Numbered from the stretch's first letter, positions 46,763 to 56,202 are shown. The stretch: 64,000 bases of DNA from Amycolatopsis saalfeldensis (GCF_900110575.1 NZ_FOEF01000007.1:186001-250000), one strand, 5' to 3'. Notes: a model not told the origin generated them from the letters alone. Made by a program: numbers and translations.

Positions 46763-47022
46763 TCCCCACCTCCAGTGGTCACGGTTTCCTTGACTGGCAT
46801 GGAAAGCGGCGTGCCATCCGGATCGACCCGGCGCACCGGCGCCACCCGGTCCAGCACCGCGTCTTCCGTGCGCACACTCACCGCGTCGAAGACGAGGTCC
46901 GTCATTCCCCACCTCCAGTGGTCACAGCTTCCTTGACCGGCACAGCAAGCGGCGAGCCATCCGGATGCCAGCAAGCCACCCGGTGCACCGTCGTCACCCG
47001 TTCCAGCACCGGGTCTTCCGTG
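46728..47022. repeat. Divergent tandem duplication of the dppD/dppF junction
   Basis: Copy A (46728-46870) and copy B (46871-47022) align along their whole length with scattered substitutions. Copy A lacks nine bases relative to B. Each covers the start of a DppF frame and the end of a DppD frame. Confidence 0.7.
46759..46905 (-). CDS. Chimeric 48-residue reading frame left by a dppD-dppF duplication
   Basis: This short frame starts exactly like DppF (MTDLVFDAVSVR) and then ends exactly like the DppD C-terminus (HPDG-like VDPDG, then VTTGGGE stop). It overlaps genes on both sides with ATGA-type junctions. It looks like the scar of a former tandem dppD-dppF copy deleted internally, not a designed protein, though it may still be translated and keep the coupling from DppD to DppF. 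Confidence 0.55.
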   Translation of the reverse strand: MTDLVFDAVSVRTEDAVLDRVAPVRRVDPDGTPLSMPVKETVTTGGGE

Positions 47023-48812
47023 CGGCACCGGTCGCTCACCGCCGGGCAGCGGGCTGCGAACGCGCAGCCGGACGGCATGCGGCCCGGTTCCGGGGGGCGG
47101 CCGGGGATCACCGGGAGGGGTGCTTCGCGGTCGGTCTCGAGGTCCAGGGTCGTGGCCAGCAGGGCGCGGGTGTAGGGATGGCGTGGGGTCACGCCGGGAT
47201 CGGACGGCAGGTCTTCCACCACCCGTCCCCCGTACATCACCAATATCCTTTCGCAGGTCTGGGAAACGACCGCGATGTCGTGGCTGATCAGGACGATCGC
47301 GGTGCCCCGTTCGGTCCGCGTCCGGGCCAGGAGGCGCAGTAGCTGGCGCTGCACCGTGACGTCCAGTGCCGTGGTGGGCTCGTCGGCGATGATCAGCCGG
47401 GGGTCGCCCATCAGGCCCATGCCGATCATCGCGCGCTGGCGCATGCCGCCGGAGAACTCGTGGGGGTACTGCCGGGCGCGGCGGCGCGCCGCCGGGATCC
47501 GCACCGCGCGCAGCCGGTCGACGGCCCGCGCGAACGCGTCGGCCCGCGAAAGGCCTTGGTGCTGTTCGGAAACCTCGGCGAGCTGCCTGCCGATCCGCCG
47601 GGCCGGGTTGAACGAGGTCATCGGGTCCTGGAACACCATGGCCAGCGAGGTGCCGAGCAGTCCGCGCAGCTCGCGCTCCGGCGTCGTCAGCAGCGGGCGG
47701 CCGGTGAACTCCAGCCGGTCCGCGGTGACCACGCCGGGCGCCTCGATCAGCCGGGACACCGCGAGCCCGGTCAGGCTCTTGCCCGAGCCGGACTCGCCGA
47801 CGACGCCGACCGCCTCGCCCGCGCCGACGCTGAAGCTCACGCCCCGGACGGGCACCGTCCACCCGGCCGGGCCCGGGAACGCGACCTGGAGGTTTTCGAC
47901 CACCAGCACGGCGTCTTCGTGCTCCGCCGGCGTGTCCGCCCGCGTGGCCGCAACCGGCGGTGGCCCGAGCCCCCGGGCGCGGGTCCGCACGCCGACCACG
48001 CCGGCGACCGTCTCGCCCACCAGGTTGAAGGCGAGCCCGGCCAGCACCACCGCGACGCCGGGTGCCAGCGCCGCCACCGGGTTGAGGTAGATCCCGTTGA
48101 GGCCCTCGCCGAGCAGCCGTCCCCAATCGTAGTCCGGGGCCTGCACCCCGATCCCGAGGAACGACAGCCCGGAGAAGGCGAGCAGCGCGCTCCCGGCGCC
48201 GATCGTGGCGTTGACCACCAGCGGCTCCGCGATGTTGGGCAGGACATGGCGGAACAGCAGCCGGATCCGGCCCACTCCGGCGACCCGCGCGGCCGCCACG
48301 AAGTCACGGCCGGCCACCGACGCCGCCATCGTCTGCGCCAGCCGCGCGAAGGCGGGCGCCAGCGCGAACCCGACCGCGAACACCGCGCCCCGCGTGCCGA
48401 CCCCGAAGATGACCGAGAAGAACAACACCAGCAACAGTCCGGGAAACGCGACCGCGATGTTCACCGCGGCGATCAGCAGCCGGCCGAGCGGGCGCGGCAG
48501 CACCGAGGGCAGCGTGCCGAGGACGAGCCCGCTCACCACGCCAAGCACCATCGCGAGCAGCGCCAGCACGATCGACAAGCGCGTCGCCACGAGGACGCGG
48601 AAGAGAATGTCACGGCCGAGTTCGTCGGTGCCGGCCCAGTGCGCCGCGGACGGGCCCTGGCTGATCGCGTTCGTGTCCACCGCGGAAGCCTGGCCGGGCC
48701 ACAGGATCGGGGCCAGCACCGCGAGCACGAGCACCAGGACCAGGAGGGCGGCCGCAAACGCGCCGAGCGGGGTGCGCAGGGCCGTCAGCCACTTCGCGCG
48801 CCGGTTCACCAT
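46902..48812 (-). CDS. Fused oligopeptide ABC permease (DppC) and ATPase (DppD)
   Basis: The 636-residue protein joins two transporter parts. Residues 1-290 are a DppC-type permease with TM1 near residue 15-37, the extracellular HWAGTDELGRDILFRVL start motif and the EAA loop (AARVAGVGRIRLLFRHVLPN). From ~310 a DppD ATPase follows with GESGSGKSLT, FSGGMRQRAMIGMGL, LIIADEPTTALDVTVQ and the C-terminal CAFAARCP Cys motif. Fused DppCD proteins are known in actinobacteria. The start ATG 48812 overlaps the DppB stop by one base (TGATG). It imports peptides into the cytosol. Confidence 0.9.
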   Translation of the reverse strand: MVNRRAKWLTALRTPLGAFAAALLVLVLVLAVLAPILWPGQASAVDTNAISQGPSAAHWAGTDELGRDILFRVLVATRLSIVLALLAMVLGVVSGLVLGTLPSVLPRPLGRLLIAAVNIAVAFPGLLLVLFFSVIFGVGTRGAVFAVGFALAPAFARLAQTMAASVAGRDFVAAARVAGVGRIRLLFRHVLPNIAEPLVVNATIGAGSALLAFSGLSFLGIGVQAPDYDWGRLLGEGLNGIYLNPVAALAPGVAVVLAGLAFNLVGETVAGVVGVRTRARGLGPPPVAATRADTPAEHEDAVLVVENLQVAFPGPAGWTVPVRGVSFSVGAGEAVGVVGESGSGKSLTGLAVSRLIEAPGVVTADRLEFTGRPLLTTPERELRGLLGTSLAMVFQDPMTSFNPARRIGRQLAEVSEQHQGLSRADAFARAVDRLRAVRIPAARRRARQYPHEFSGGMRQRAMIGMGLMGDPRLIIADEPTTALDVTVQRQLLRLLARTRTERGTAIVLISHDIAVVSQTCERILVMYGGRVVEDLPSDPGVTPRHPYTRALLATTLDLETDREAPLPVIPGRPPEPGRMPSGCAFAARCPAVSDRCRTEDPVLERVTTVHRVACWHPDGSPLAVPVKEAVTTGGGE

Positions 48813-49801
48813 CAGCCCTCCCGGATCGTCGAGCGCGGGTCGAGCACGGCCAGCAGGACGTCGACCAGCAGGTTCACCAGCAGCACCCCGACGCCGTAGA
48901 CCAGCACGATGCCCTGCACCAGCGGGTAGTCCTTCTGCAGGATCGACTGCGCGATCGTCGAGCCGAGTCCCGGCCAGGCGAACACGTTCTCCACCAGCAC
49001 GGTGCCCGCGACCATCCCGGTCAGCATCATCCCGCCGAGGGTCAGCGTCGCGGTCAGCGCGTTCGGCAGCGCGTGCCGCGCGTAGACCAGCCGCGCGGGC
49101 AGCCGTTTCGCCCGCGCGGTGCGGATGAAGTCGTTGCCCAGCACGGAAAGCGTCTCCACCCGCACGATGCGGGAGAGCACCGAGGCCGGGCCGAGTGCGA
49201 GCGCGATCACCGGGAGGACCAGCGACGTCGTCCCCTCGCTGCCGGCCACCGGGAACCAGCCGAGCCGGACCGCGAAGAACGCGACCAGCGCCACCGCGAC
49301 CAGGAACTCCGGGATGGCGGCGAGCAGCACCGTCGTCGAGGTGAAGGCCAGCTCGCTGCCGCGGCGCCGGCCGCCGCGGGTCAGCATGGCGAACAGCAGG
49401 CCGAGCGGGATCGCCACGACGATGACCACCACGAAGGCGGGCACCGCCAGCTCCAGCGTCGCGGGCAGCCGGTCGCCGATGACCTGCGAAACCGGCACCC
49501 CGCTCAGCATCGACGTGCCGAAGTCGCCCCGGACCAGCCCGCCGAGGTAGTCGAGGTACTGCTGCCACAACGGGTGATCGAGGCCGAGCGCGGCCCGGCG
49601 CGCGTTCACCAGCTCGACCGGGGCGGTCAGGCCGAGCGCCGCGCGGACCGGGTCGCCCGGGATCAGCTGGATCATCAGGAACGCCATGGTCACCAGCACC
49701 CACACCGAGACGGCGAACCGGCCGAGGCGGCGCAGCCCGAACGACAGCCACGGCCCGGCCCGCGGACCGGAAACCGCGGTGGTGACGGCCGTTTCGGTCA
49801 T
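48812..49801 (-). CDS. Oligopeptide ABC transporter permease (DppB type)
   Basis: A 329-residue permease with six TM helices. TM1 is followed by the canonical LIPGDPVRAALG loop. The EAA motif is FIRTARAKRLPARLVYARHALPN, which contacts the ATPase, and the end reads YGVGVLLVNLLVDVLLAVLDPR. It overlaps the binding-protein stop by one base (TGATG) and the DppCD start by one base, so all parts of the importer are coupled. Confidence 0.92.
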   Translation of the reverse strand: MTETAVTTAVSGPRAGPWLSFGLRRLGRFAVSVWVLVTMAFLMIQLIPGDPVRAALGLTAPVELVNARRAALGLDHPLWQQYLDYLGGLVRGDFGTSMLSGVPVSQVIGDRLPATLELAVPAFVVVIVVAIPLGLLFAMLTRGGRRRGSELAFTSTTVLLAAIPEFLVAVALVAFFAVRLGWFPVAGSEGTTSLVLPVIALALGPASVLSRIVRVETLSVLGNDFIRTARAKRLPARLVYARHALPNALTATLTLGGMMLTGMVAGTVLVENVFAWPGLGSTIAQSILQKDYPLVQGIVLVYGVGVLLVNLLVDVLLAVLDPRSTIREG

Positions 49802-51399
49802 CAGGAGTACATCCGGATCGTCGACGGCTGGATGGCGCCCTGGTTGATCCCGAACCGCGCGTCGGTGCCGAAGGTCGGCACCACCGTGTTCGCGAACGGC
49901 ACCACGTCGAGCTGGGCGAACAGCGCGGATTCCGCGCCCAGCCAGCTCGGGCAGCCGGCGTCCCCGGCCGACGCCGCCGCCTGGCCGACGAGGGAGTCGT
50001 ACTGCGCGTTCCGGATGTGCGCGAAATTGGTGCCCTGCGGGGGCAGCGGCCCGGACACGAACGGCACCAGCTGGCTCGGCAGCGTGAGCCCCAGCGGGCC
50101 CATCGAAAGGTCCCAGTCCCCGGTGTCGAACAGCACCCGGCTCAGCCCGGGGCTGTCGACCGCCTTGAGCGTGACGTCGGCGCCGATGCCCTTCAAGGAC
50201 TGCTGGACCAGCTCGGCGGCCGGGGCCATGGTCGGGCCGACCTGCGTGCCGTAGATGGTGCTGAGGGCGAGCCGCTTGCCGTCCTTGACGCGCACGCCGT
50301 CCGCGCCGGGCCGCCAGCCCGCGGCGTCGAGCGCGGTCTTGGCGGCGGCCGCGTCGAAGCCGGGCAGCTTCCCGCTGACCGAGTCGCCGGGGCAGGCCAG
50401 CGGCTCCCCGGTGACCAGTCCCTTGACGGGCACGCCGGCGCCGCTGGTGAGCACCTTGGCGACCTGGCCGAGGTCGAGCGCCTGCACCAAGGCCCGCCGC
50501 ACGGCCGGATCGGCGCCGGGCCGGCCGGGCGACTGGTTGAAGAACAGCTCGCCGAGCGTGATCGTGGTGTCGGCGTGGAACAGCCGCTGCGCGCTCAGCC
50601 GCCGCGTGTCCTGCCCGGTGATCGAACCGGCGTTGACTTCCCCGGACAGCAGCAGGTTGGACGTGGTGGTCATGTTCTGGATGACCCGGGCGACCACCTT
50701 GTCCGGCAGGCCGGGCTGCTCGGCCGGCCACTGGCCGGGGCCCCAGGTGTAGTCCTTGCGCCGGGTCAGCGTGTAGTGGTCGTTCGGCACGATTTCGGTG
50801 ACGGTGAACATGCCGGTGCCCTGCTGCCCCTTGGCCAGCGACGACCGGTCGGCCAGGCCCTTGGCGCAGACGATCGGCACGCTGCCGACGTTGCGGAGCA
50901 GGAACGAGTCCGGCGAACCGCTGGTCACCGCGACCGTCCCGGCGGTGTCGTCGCCGACCGCCTTGGTCCCCGGCTTGACCGTGACCCCGGCGATCGGGGA
51001 CTTGTTCGCCGGGTCCCCCACGAAGTTGATGTTCGCGGCCACGTCGCGCGCGGTCAGCCGGGTGCCGTCGGCGCAGGTGACCCCGCTCCGCAGGGTGAAC
51101 GACGCCGTGGTCGTGGTGGCCTCCCACTTCTGCGCGAGGCCGGCGACCGGCTTGCCCGTGGCGTCGATGGTGACCAGGCCGTCGTAGAGGAACTGGTCGA
51201 GCTGGCGGGTGACCGACAGGACGGTCATGGCCGGGTCGAGCGAACCCGGGTCCGACGGGAGCGCCAGGGTGAACGTCTTGCCGTCGGCCAGCTTCTGGTT
51301 CGCGGTCCGGTCCGGCCCCGACGAAGCCGGCGTCCCGCAGGCACTCACGGCCAGGACCACCACACCCGCCATCGCGGCGGTGAGCCGAGCTGTTCTCAT
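49801..51399 (-). CDS. Peptide-binding lipoprotein of ABC importer (SBP family 5)
   Basis: A 532-residue extracellular binding protein. The lipoprotein signal ends in LAVSACG, where Cys is lipidated. The family-5 hallmark is LPSDPGSLDPAMTVLSVTRQLDQFLYDGLV followed by TFTLRSGVTCADGTRLTARDV. It captures peptides for DppB/DppCD/DppF. The ATG at 51399 has an ideal AGGAGG eight bases upstream. The upstream serine hydrolase ends nine bases before, so it is in the same operon. Confidence 0.92.
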   Translation of the reverse strand: MRTARLTAAMAGVVVLAVSACGTPASSGPDRTANQKLADGKTFTLALPSDPGSLDPAMTVLSVTRQLDQFLYDGLVTIDATGKPVAGLAQKWEATTTTASFTLRSGVTCADGTRLTARDVAANINFVGDPANKSPIAGVTVKPGTKAVGDDTAGTVAVTSGSPDSFLLRNVGSVPIVCAKGLADRSSLAKGQQGTGMFTVTEIVPNDHYTLTRRKDYTWGPGQWPAEQPGLPDKVVARVIQNMTTTSNLLLSGEVNAGSITGQDTRRLSAQRLFHADTTITLGELFFNQSPGRPGADPAVRRALVQALDLGQVAKVLTSGAGVPVKGLVTGEPLACPGDSVSGKLPGFDAAAAKTALDAAGWRPGADGVRVKDGKRLALSTIYGTQVGPTMAPAAELVQQSLKGIGADVTLKAVDSPGLSRVLFDTGDWDLSMGPLGLTLPSQLVPFVSGPLPPQGTNFAHIRNAQYDSLVGQAAASAGDAGCPSWLGAESALFAQLDVVPFANTVVPTFGTDARFGINQGAIQPSTIRMYS

Positions 51400-51407
51400 G
51401 GGTCCTC

Positions 51408-52319
51408 CTACGGGTGCACGGGCAACGCGTGAAGATGGCCGACGGCCAGGCGCGCGGCCTCGCCGATGGACCGGTCGACCGCGGGCAGGCGGTCTTCGAG
51501 TGATGCGGCGCGGGTGAACACGGCCACGGCGAAGCGGCGGCCGTCCGCATAGGTCACCACGCCCGCTTCGTTGCGGATCGCCGGCAGGGTCCCGGTTTTC
51601 GCCGCGATCGTCACGCCGGACGGGAACCCGGACGAGATCCGGTGCGGCCAGATCTGCTGCGCCATGATCGCGCGCACCTTCTCGCACGCGGCCGGCTCAC
51701 CCGCCCGGTCGGTCCAGACGGCGTCGAGCAGCGTGGTGATCTCACGCGGGGTCGAGGACGTGGTGCGCTCCGGGTCGAGCGCCGAGAGCTTCCACAGCTG
51801 CTCCGGGGTGGCCGCGGCGAGGATCTCCTCGATATCGCCGGAAGCCATGTCTCCGGAAGCGCCGAGATCGGCGGCGACGGAAGCGAACAAGTCTTCGCAG
51901 CAGCCGATCAGCCGGGTCCGGGAGAGCCCGAGGTCGCTGAGCACGCGGTCCACCGCCGCCTGGCCGACGCGGTGGAAGACGACGTCGGTCGCGGCGTTGT
52001 CGCTCATGGTCAGCATGAAGCGCGCCAGGTCCCGCCAGGTCATCTCGACGTCGTCGGCGCTGCCCGCGGTGCCGATGCCGCCGATCCGGTACCGCGCGGT
52101 GACCCGGGTCCGCTCGGTCTCGTCGAGCCGGCCGGCCACGACCTCGCGGGCGTAGGCGAGCGCGACCGGGATCTTGAACACCGACGCGAGCACCACCGGG
52201 GCGTCCGCGCCGACCCCGACCTCGGGCCCGTCCGGCACGCCCACCTCTCGCGCGTGCACGAACCCCTGCGCCCCCGCGCCGGCGAAAACCGCTTCGATCT
52301 CCTCGCCGACCACGCTCAT
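51408..52319 (-). CDS. Cytosolic class A beta-lactamase-fold serine hydrolase
   Basis: A 303-residue protein with the class A beta-lactamase/DD-peptidase motifs: SVFK (SxxK, residues ~47-50), SDN (~114) and KTGT (~241). It has no signal peptide or lipobox, unlike secreted resistance beta-lactamases, so it probably acts inside the cell on small amides or D-amino-acid peptides. Resistance to beta-lactams is unlikely for this reason. The start ATG overlaps the upstream hydrolase (ATGA). A frameshifted close paralogue lies at 53875-54773. Confidence 0.82.
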   Translation of the reverse strand: MSVVGEEIEAVFAGAGAQGFVHAREVGVPDGPEVGVGADAPVVLASVFKIPVALAYAREVVAGRLDETERTRVTARYRIGGIGTAGSADDVEMTWRDLARFMLTMSDNAATDVVFHRVGQAAVDRVLSDLGLSRTRLIGCCEDLFASVAADLGASGDMASGDIEEILAAATPEQLWKLSALDPERTTSSTPREITTLLDAVWTDRAGEPAACEKVRAIMAQQIWPHRISSGFPSGVTIAAKTGTLPAIRNEAGVVTYADGRRFAVAVFTRAASLEDRLPAVDRSIGEAARLAVGHLHALPVHP

Positions 52320-53710
52320 CGGCTGACCCGCCGATCGGCCCGGCCGGTGTGGAGGTACAGCGCGCGCCCGTCGCCGTCATCGCCGACGAAGGCGTGCGAC
52401 AGGTAGACACCCGGGAGCTGCCGGTGCGTGGCGACCAGTGTGTCGCCCTTCCAGCCCAGCAGTTCGGCCTTGTCCGGTGCCCCGCCGGCGGCCTCGGCGA
52501 AGACCCCCTTCGGCGTCTGCTCGATCCACAGCCTGCCGTCGGCGTCCTGGCTGACCACGGTGTCCGCCACCGCCGAGGAGTACTCGCCGACGTAACGGGT
52601 GCCGTCGGCCGGGGTCTCGGCGGGATTCGGCTCCGGCAGCGCCGGGATCTCCACTCCCGCCAGCTCGCCCAGCACCTTCCGGAAGACCTCCAGGTACACC
52701 TGCGTCGGCGAGCCGCCGTTGGTCAGCAGGGCCACCGCGACGTCCTGGCCCGGGACCACCCGCAGGAACGCCGACTGGCCGATGGTGCCGCCGTCGTGGC
52801 CGATCACCGGGCCGCCGGGCCAGTCGAAGAGCATCCAGCCGAGGCCCCAGGCCCCGCCCATCAGGCCGAGGTCGGGCAGCGCGACCTGCTGCTCCCGCAT
52901 CGCGGCGACCGATTCCGGCGTCAGCACCTGGGTGCCGTCGTCGGCGCGGCCGCCGTTGAGGTGCATCCGGACGAAGGCCAGCAGGTCCCGCGGGCGCATC
53001 GCGAGCGTCGAACCGGCCGGGGCGTTGGACCGGGCGAGCGCCCAGACCGGCGCGGGCTGCGGCGACTCCTCCGGCGTCGGCTGGATGTGGCCGATCGCCG
53101 CGCGATAGCGGATTGCGTCGTACGGCCCGGCGGCCGCGTGCGTCAGGCCGAGCGGCACGAAGAGGTGATCACGCACGCAGTCGTCGTAGGACTTGCCGCG
53201 CAGCACCTCGATCACGCGGCCGAGCACGCAGTAGCCGGCATTGTTGTACGAGAACATCTCCCCCGGGGCGAACAGCTGGGGCACGTCGGAGAGCGTCTCG
53301 ACGAGCTTCGCCACGCAGTCGTCACCCTGGCCGGTATCGGTGAAGATGTCGCCCTCGAACCCGGCGGTGTGGCAGGTCAGCTGCCGGACGGTGATCCGCG
53401 CCGCGGCGCCCTCGTCGGCGAGCGCGAACTCCGGCAGGTAGTCCCGGACCGGCCGGTCGAGGTCGAGCCGGCCCTCGTCGACCAGCTGCATGGCCAGCGT
53501 GGTCGTCCAGAGCTTCGTGATCGAGCCGATCTGGAACACCGAGTCCACTGTGGACTCCACGCCGGTGCCGGTGTTCAGCAGGCCCGCCGCGTGGTCGATC
53601 ACCTCGCCGCCGGCGAGTACCGCGATCGCCGCCCCCGGCACCCGGTGCTCGGCCAGCAGTGCGGCCAGGTTGTCCTGGAGCCAGGCTTCGATCTGGGGAA
53701 GTTTCGACAT
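52316..53710 (-). CDS. Cytosolic class C beta-lactamase-fold (D-aminopeptidase-like) hydrolase
   Basis: A 464-residue serine hydrolase of the class C/beta-lactamase-related family. Motifs are GSITK (SxxK near residue 66), YNN (FSYNNAGY) and HDGGTIGQS. There is no export signal. It shares long identical stretches (FTDTGxGDDCV) with the second half of the S9 fusion, making them paralogues in one operon. The ATG at 53710 follows TGAGGTG; a GTG six bases upstream is alternative. Such enzymes often release D-amino acids or hydrolyse cyclic or N-acyl amides. A TTCGT-N8-ACGAA site lies ~150 bases upstream. Confidence 0.85.
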   Translation of the reverse strand: MSKLPQIEAWLQDNLAALLAEHRVPGAAIAVLAGGEVIDHAAGLLNTGTGVESTVDSVFQIGSITKLWTTTLAMQLVDEGRLDLDRPVRDYLPEFALADEGAAARITVRQLTCHTAGFEGDIFTDTGQGDDCVAKLVETLSDVPQLFAPGEMFSYNNAGYCVLGRVIEVLRGKSYDDCVRDHLFVPLGLTHAAAGPYDAIRYRAAIGHIQPTPEESPQPAPVWALARSNAPAGSTLAMRPRDLLAFVRMHLNGGRADDGTQVLTPESVAAMREQQVALPDLGLMGGAWGLGWMLFDWPGGPVIGHDGGTIGQSAFLRVVPGQDVAVALLTNGGSPTQVYLEVFRKVLGELAGVEIPALPEPNPAETPADGTRYVGEYSSAVADTVVSQDADGRLWIEQTPKGVFAEAAGGAPDKAELLGWKGDTLVATHRQLPGVYLSHAFVGDDGDGRALYLHTGRADRRVSR

Positions 53711-53856
53711 GTGCACCTCATTGTCGAGGGGAAGGGGTCCGGGAAGGGGTCTCCGGGAAACGGCGGGGCCGGCAACGGGTGGTCCGGCGTCTCCGGAATG
53801 CTAGGTCGGTGACCGGCGTCACTTGTTCGTCGGAACCGAGGAGAGCGGCGGGAAAA

Positions 53857-53874
53857 TTCGTCCGGGCCGACGAA
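53857..53874. promoter_or_regulatory. TTCGT-N8-ACGAA site upstream of the serine hydrolase
   Basis: A perfect dyad (TTCGT 53857-53861, ACGAA 53870-53874) between the broken class A gene and the hydrolase at 53710. The arms extend by one base on each side. On the minus strand TTTT follows, so a terminator for the gene above is possible as well. Confidence 0.6.
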
Positions 53875-54773
53875 TCACGCGGCCGCCCTCAGCCACCCGA
53901 CGGCCTCGGCCGCGGCGAAGCCGATGAAGGCGTCCCGCTCCGGCACCCTCGAGCGCGTGTCCTCGGCCCGCGTGAAGACCCCGACGGCGTAACGGCGCCC
54001 GTCCGGGTACTCGGCCACGCCCACCTCGTTGCGCACCGACGGCAGGGTCCCGGTCTTGCCGCTCACGCGGATCCCGTCGTCGGGGAACCCGGCCCGCAGC
54101 CGGTGCGGCCACACCTGGAGGTCCAGCCAGCGCCGGACCTCGGCGCACGCGGCGGGCGGCGCCGCCACGTCGAGCCAGATCATCCCGAGCAGCCGGGTGA
54201 TCTCGGCGGCCGTCGTCCGGCACGTGTGCTCCGGCCGCAGCGCGCGCAACGCGGACACCTGCTCGTACGGCAGCCCGGCGAGCACCCCTCGTCGTCCTCA
54301 TAGGACAGTCCGAGGTCCTCGCCGATGCTGTCCAGCACCTCGCGGCAGTCCTGCGGGACGGCGGTGTGCTCGAAGCCCAGGCGCCGCAAGGACGCGTTGA
54401 CCGCCTCCCGGCCCACTTCGGCGAGGATCAGGTCGGTGGCGACGTTGTCGCTGATGCCGATCATCAGGGTCGCCAGGTCGTGCCAGGACAGCACCGCCTC
54501 GTGCCGGAAGGTGGCCAGGCCGTACGGGCTGGGAGTCGGGTGCCCCGGCGCGACGGTGACCCGCCCGGCCAGGTCGAAGGCCCCCTCGGCGGCCTGCCGG
54601 GCCAGCTCCAGCGCGACCGGGACCTTGAACACCGACGCGGTGACCACCGGCTCGTCCTCGCCGATGCCGAGCCGGCGCGGGCCGCCGATTTCGGCCGCGT
54701 GCAGCCAGACCCGGACGCCCACCTCCTTCGCGCGGCGGGTGATCGTGGCGATCGTTTCGGCTGCGGTGGTCAT
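53875..54773 (-). pseudogene. Class A beta-lactamase-fold hydrolase with a frameshift
   Basis: A cytosolic paralogue of the gene at 51408. The first frame opens at ATG 54773 (overlapping the MFS stop) and carries SVFK and SDN. It runs to DLGLSYEDDEG near 54290, where the reading frame breaks. The second frame continues at once with VLAGLPYEQVSALRALRPEHT and contains SGKTGTLP (KTG) and the end at 53875. Inserting one G into the run of four G near 54288 would restore a ~298-residue protein. Either a sequencing error in a G run or a recent mutation; all catalytic motifs are intact. Confidence 0.8.
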
Positions 54774-56038
54774 GACACTCCTGTCGGCCGGGGGCTGGCG
54801 AAGGCGAACTGCGCGGGGGTCTGCGGGACCCAGAAGGCGAACAGCACGGTGAGCAGCGTGCTGCCGATGAGGAAGCCGAACGCGGCGGTGTAGGAGAAGG
54901 TGTCGGCCAGCCAGCCCATCGCGAGCGGGGCGACCGCGCCGGCCACCTGGCCGCCGAAGTTCATCACCCCCATGCCGATCCCGGTCAGCGCCGTGGGCAG
55001 CACCCGCAGCGGCAGGCCGAAAACGCCCATCGTGGCCAGGCCGAAGACGCCGACGGCCAGCGTCTCGTAGACGGTGAACTCCACGGTGCTGCCCGCGTTC
55101 ACCATGAGCACCAGCAGGACCACGGTCACCAGTGCGACCGAGCCGAGGTACCAGCGGCCGCGATCGTGGAAGTACCGGTCGAACAGCCAGCCGCCGAGGA
55201 TGGTGGTGCCGATGCTGACCAGCATCGGGATCGCGGCCGCCACGCCGGTCTGGGTCAGCGAAAGGCCCCGCGCCTCCTGCAGGTAGCTCGGCACCCAGGT
55301 GACGAGGCCGTAGCTCAGCATGTTGGTGGTGCAGAACAACAGGGTGAACTTCCAGACCACCGGCGACTTCAGCAGCTGCTTGCGCGAGACCTCCGGGGTC
55401 TTCACCTCGGTGCGGGGCAGGCTGCGGAGCCGTTCCGGCAGCGCCTTGGGCAGGATCGCCCAGACCACGACGCCGATGACCACGCCGACGCCCGCCATCC
55501 AGAAGAACGTGTGCCGCCAGCCGACCGCCATCAGCAGCGGCCCGACGATCAGCGGCGCCACCCCCGTGCCGATCCCGCTCGCGGACAGCATCACCCCGGC
55601 GCTGGTCGCCCGGTTGGCCGGGGTCGTCCGCTCCGCGACCGCCTTGAACGAGGCCGCCGGGAAAAGTCCTTGGCACACCCCGAAAAGCCCGCGCACGACC
55701 AGCAGCATCCCGAACGTGCCCGCCATTCCGGTCAGCGCGGTGAACGCCGACCAGAGCACGAGCGTGACCAGCATCGGGCCCCGGGCGCCGAACCGGTCGG
55801 CGAGGAACCCGGCCGGGATCTGGCAGACCATGTAGACCAGGGCGAACACCGTCACCAGCCAGCCCTGCCCGGTCTTGCCGACGCCGAACTCCCGGCCGAT
55901 CAGGGGCAGCGCCATCCCGATCGAGAACCGGTCGATGTAGTCCACCGACCAGGCGAACACCATCACCGTCATGGTGAGCAGCGCCGTCCGGTTGATCCGC
56001 CGCGCTGTCCAGGTGTCTTCGTCGACCACTGCCGTCAT
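54770..56038 (-). CDS. MFS transporter, anion:cation symporter-like
   Basis: A 422-residue permease with twelve TM helices. The ACS-type start (FAWSVDYIDRFSIGMALPLIGREFG) and the DRFGARGP loop after TM2 place it with organic-acid/cation symporters (galactonate, phthalate or glucarate type). It overlaps the broken hydrolase (ATGA). It probably imports an acidic substrate such as an N-acyl amino acid into the catabolic pathway encoded around it. A TTCGT-N8-ACGAA site lies 87 bases upstream. Confidence 0.88.
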   Translation of the reverse strand: MTAVVDEDTWTARRINRTALLTMTVMVFAWSVDYIDRFSIGMALPLIGREFGVGKTGQGWLVTVFALVYMVCQIPAGFLADRFGARGPMLVTLVLWSAFTALTGMAGTFGMLLVVRGLFGVCQGLFPAASFKAVAERTTPANRATSAGVMLSASGIGTGVAPLIVGPLLMAVGWRHTFFWMAGVGVVIGVVVWAILPKALPERLRSLPRTEVKTPEVSRKQLLKSPVVWKFTLLFCTTNMLSYGLVTWVPSYLQEARGLSLTQTGVAAAIPMLVSIGTTILGGWLFDRYFHDRGRWYLGSVALVTVVLLVLMVNAGSTVEFTVYETLAVGVFGLATMGVFGLPLRVLPTALTGIGMGVMNFGGQVAGAVAPLAMGWLADTFSYTAAFGFLIGSTLLTVLFAFWVPQTPAQFAFASPRPTGVS

Positions 56039-56124
56039 GGCGCCTCCACGGGAGCGTGAGAGAAGGTGAACGGCACGGGCCAGCGCGCCGGTCCCTCATT
56101 CTGATCAGCGCTTTCCGCCCGGAG

Positions 56125-56142
56125 TTCGTGCGTTCACACGAA
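56125..56142. promoter_or_regulatory. TTCGT-N8-ACGAA site upstream of the MFS gene
   Basis: A perfect dyad (TTCGTG/CACGAA arms with six bases between) 87 bases before the MFS start, in the 164-base gap behind the PucR-type gene. It shares the core with sites at 53857, 57928 and 62623. Confidence 0.7.
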
Positions 56143-56202
56143 CATCCGGAGCCCTTTCGAGCCGGGGCGACGAATTCCCCTGTGTTGCCAGGCCCGGTGT
56201 GG

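Noticed and set aside
45771..46769. Upstream extension of the S9 fusion frame to a 1437-residue protein
   Set aside because: The extra sequence is the DppF gene in the wrong frame. The proper start is the ATG at 45770 overlapping the DppF stop.
51408..54773. Annotating the class A and C hydrolases as beta-lactam resistance genes
   Set aside because: None has an export signal, and the genes are embedded in a catabolic operon with a peptide importer.
56156..56174. A fifth regulator site (TTCGA followed by ACGAA)
   Set aside because: The left arm has a mismatch and the spacer is nine bases, unlike the four perfect sites.
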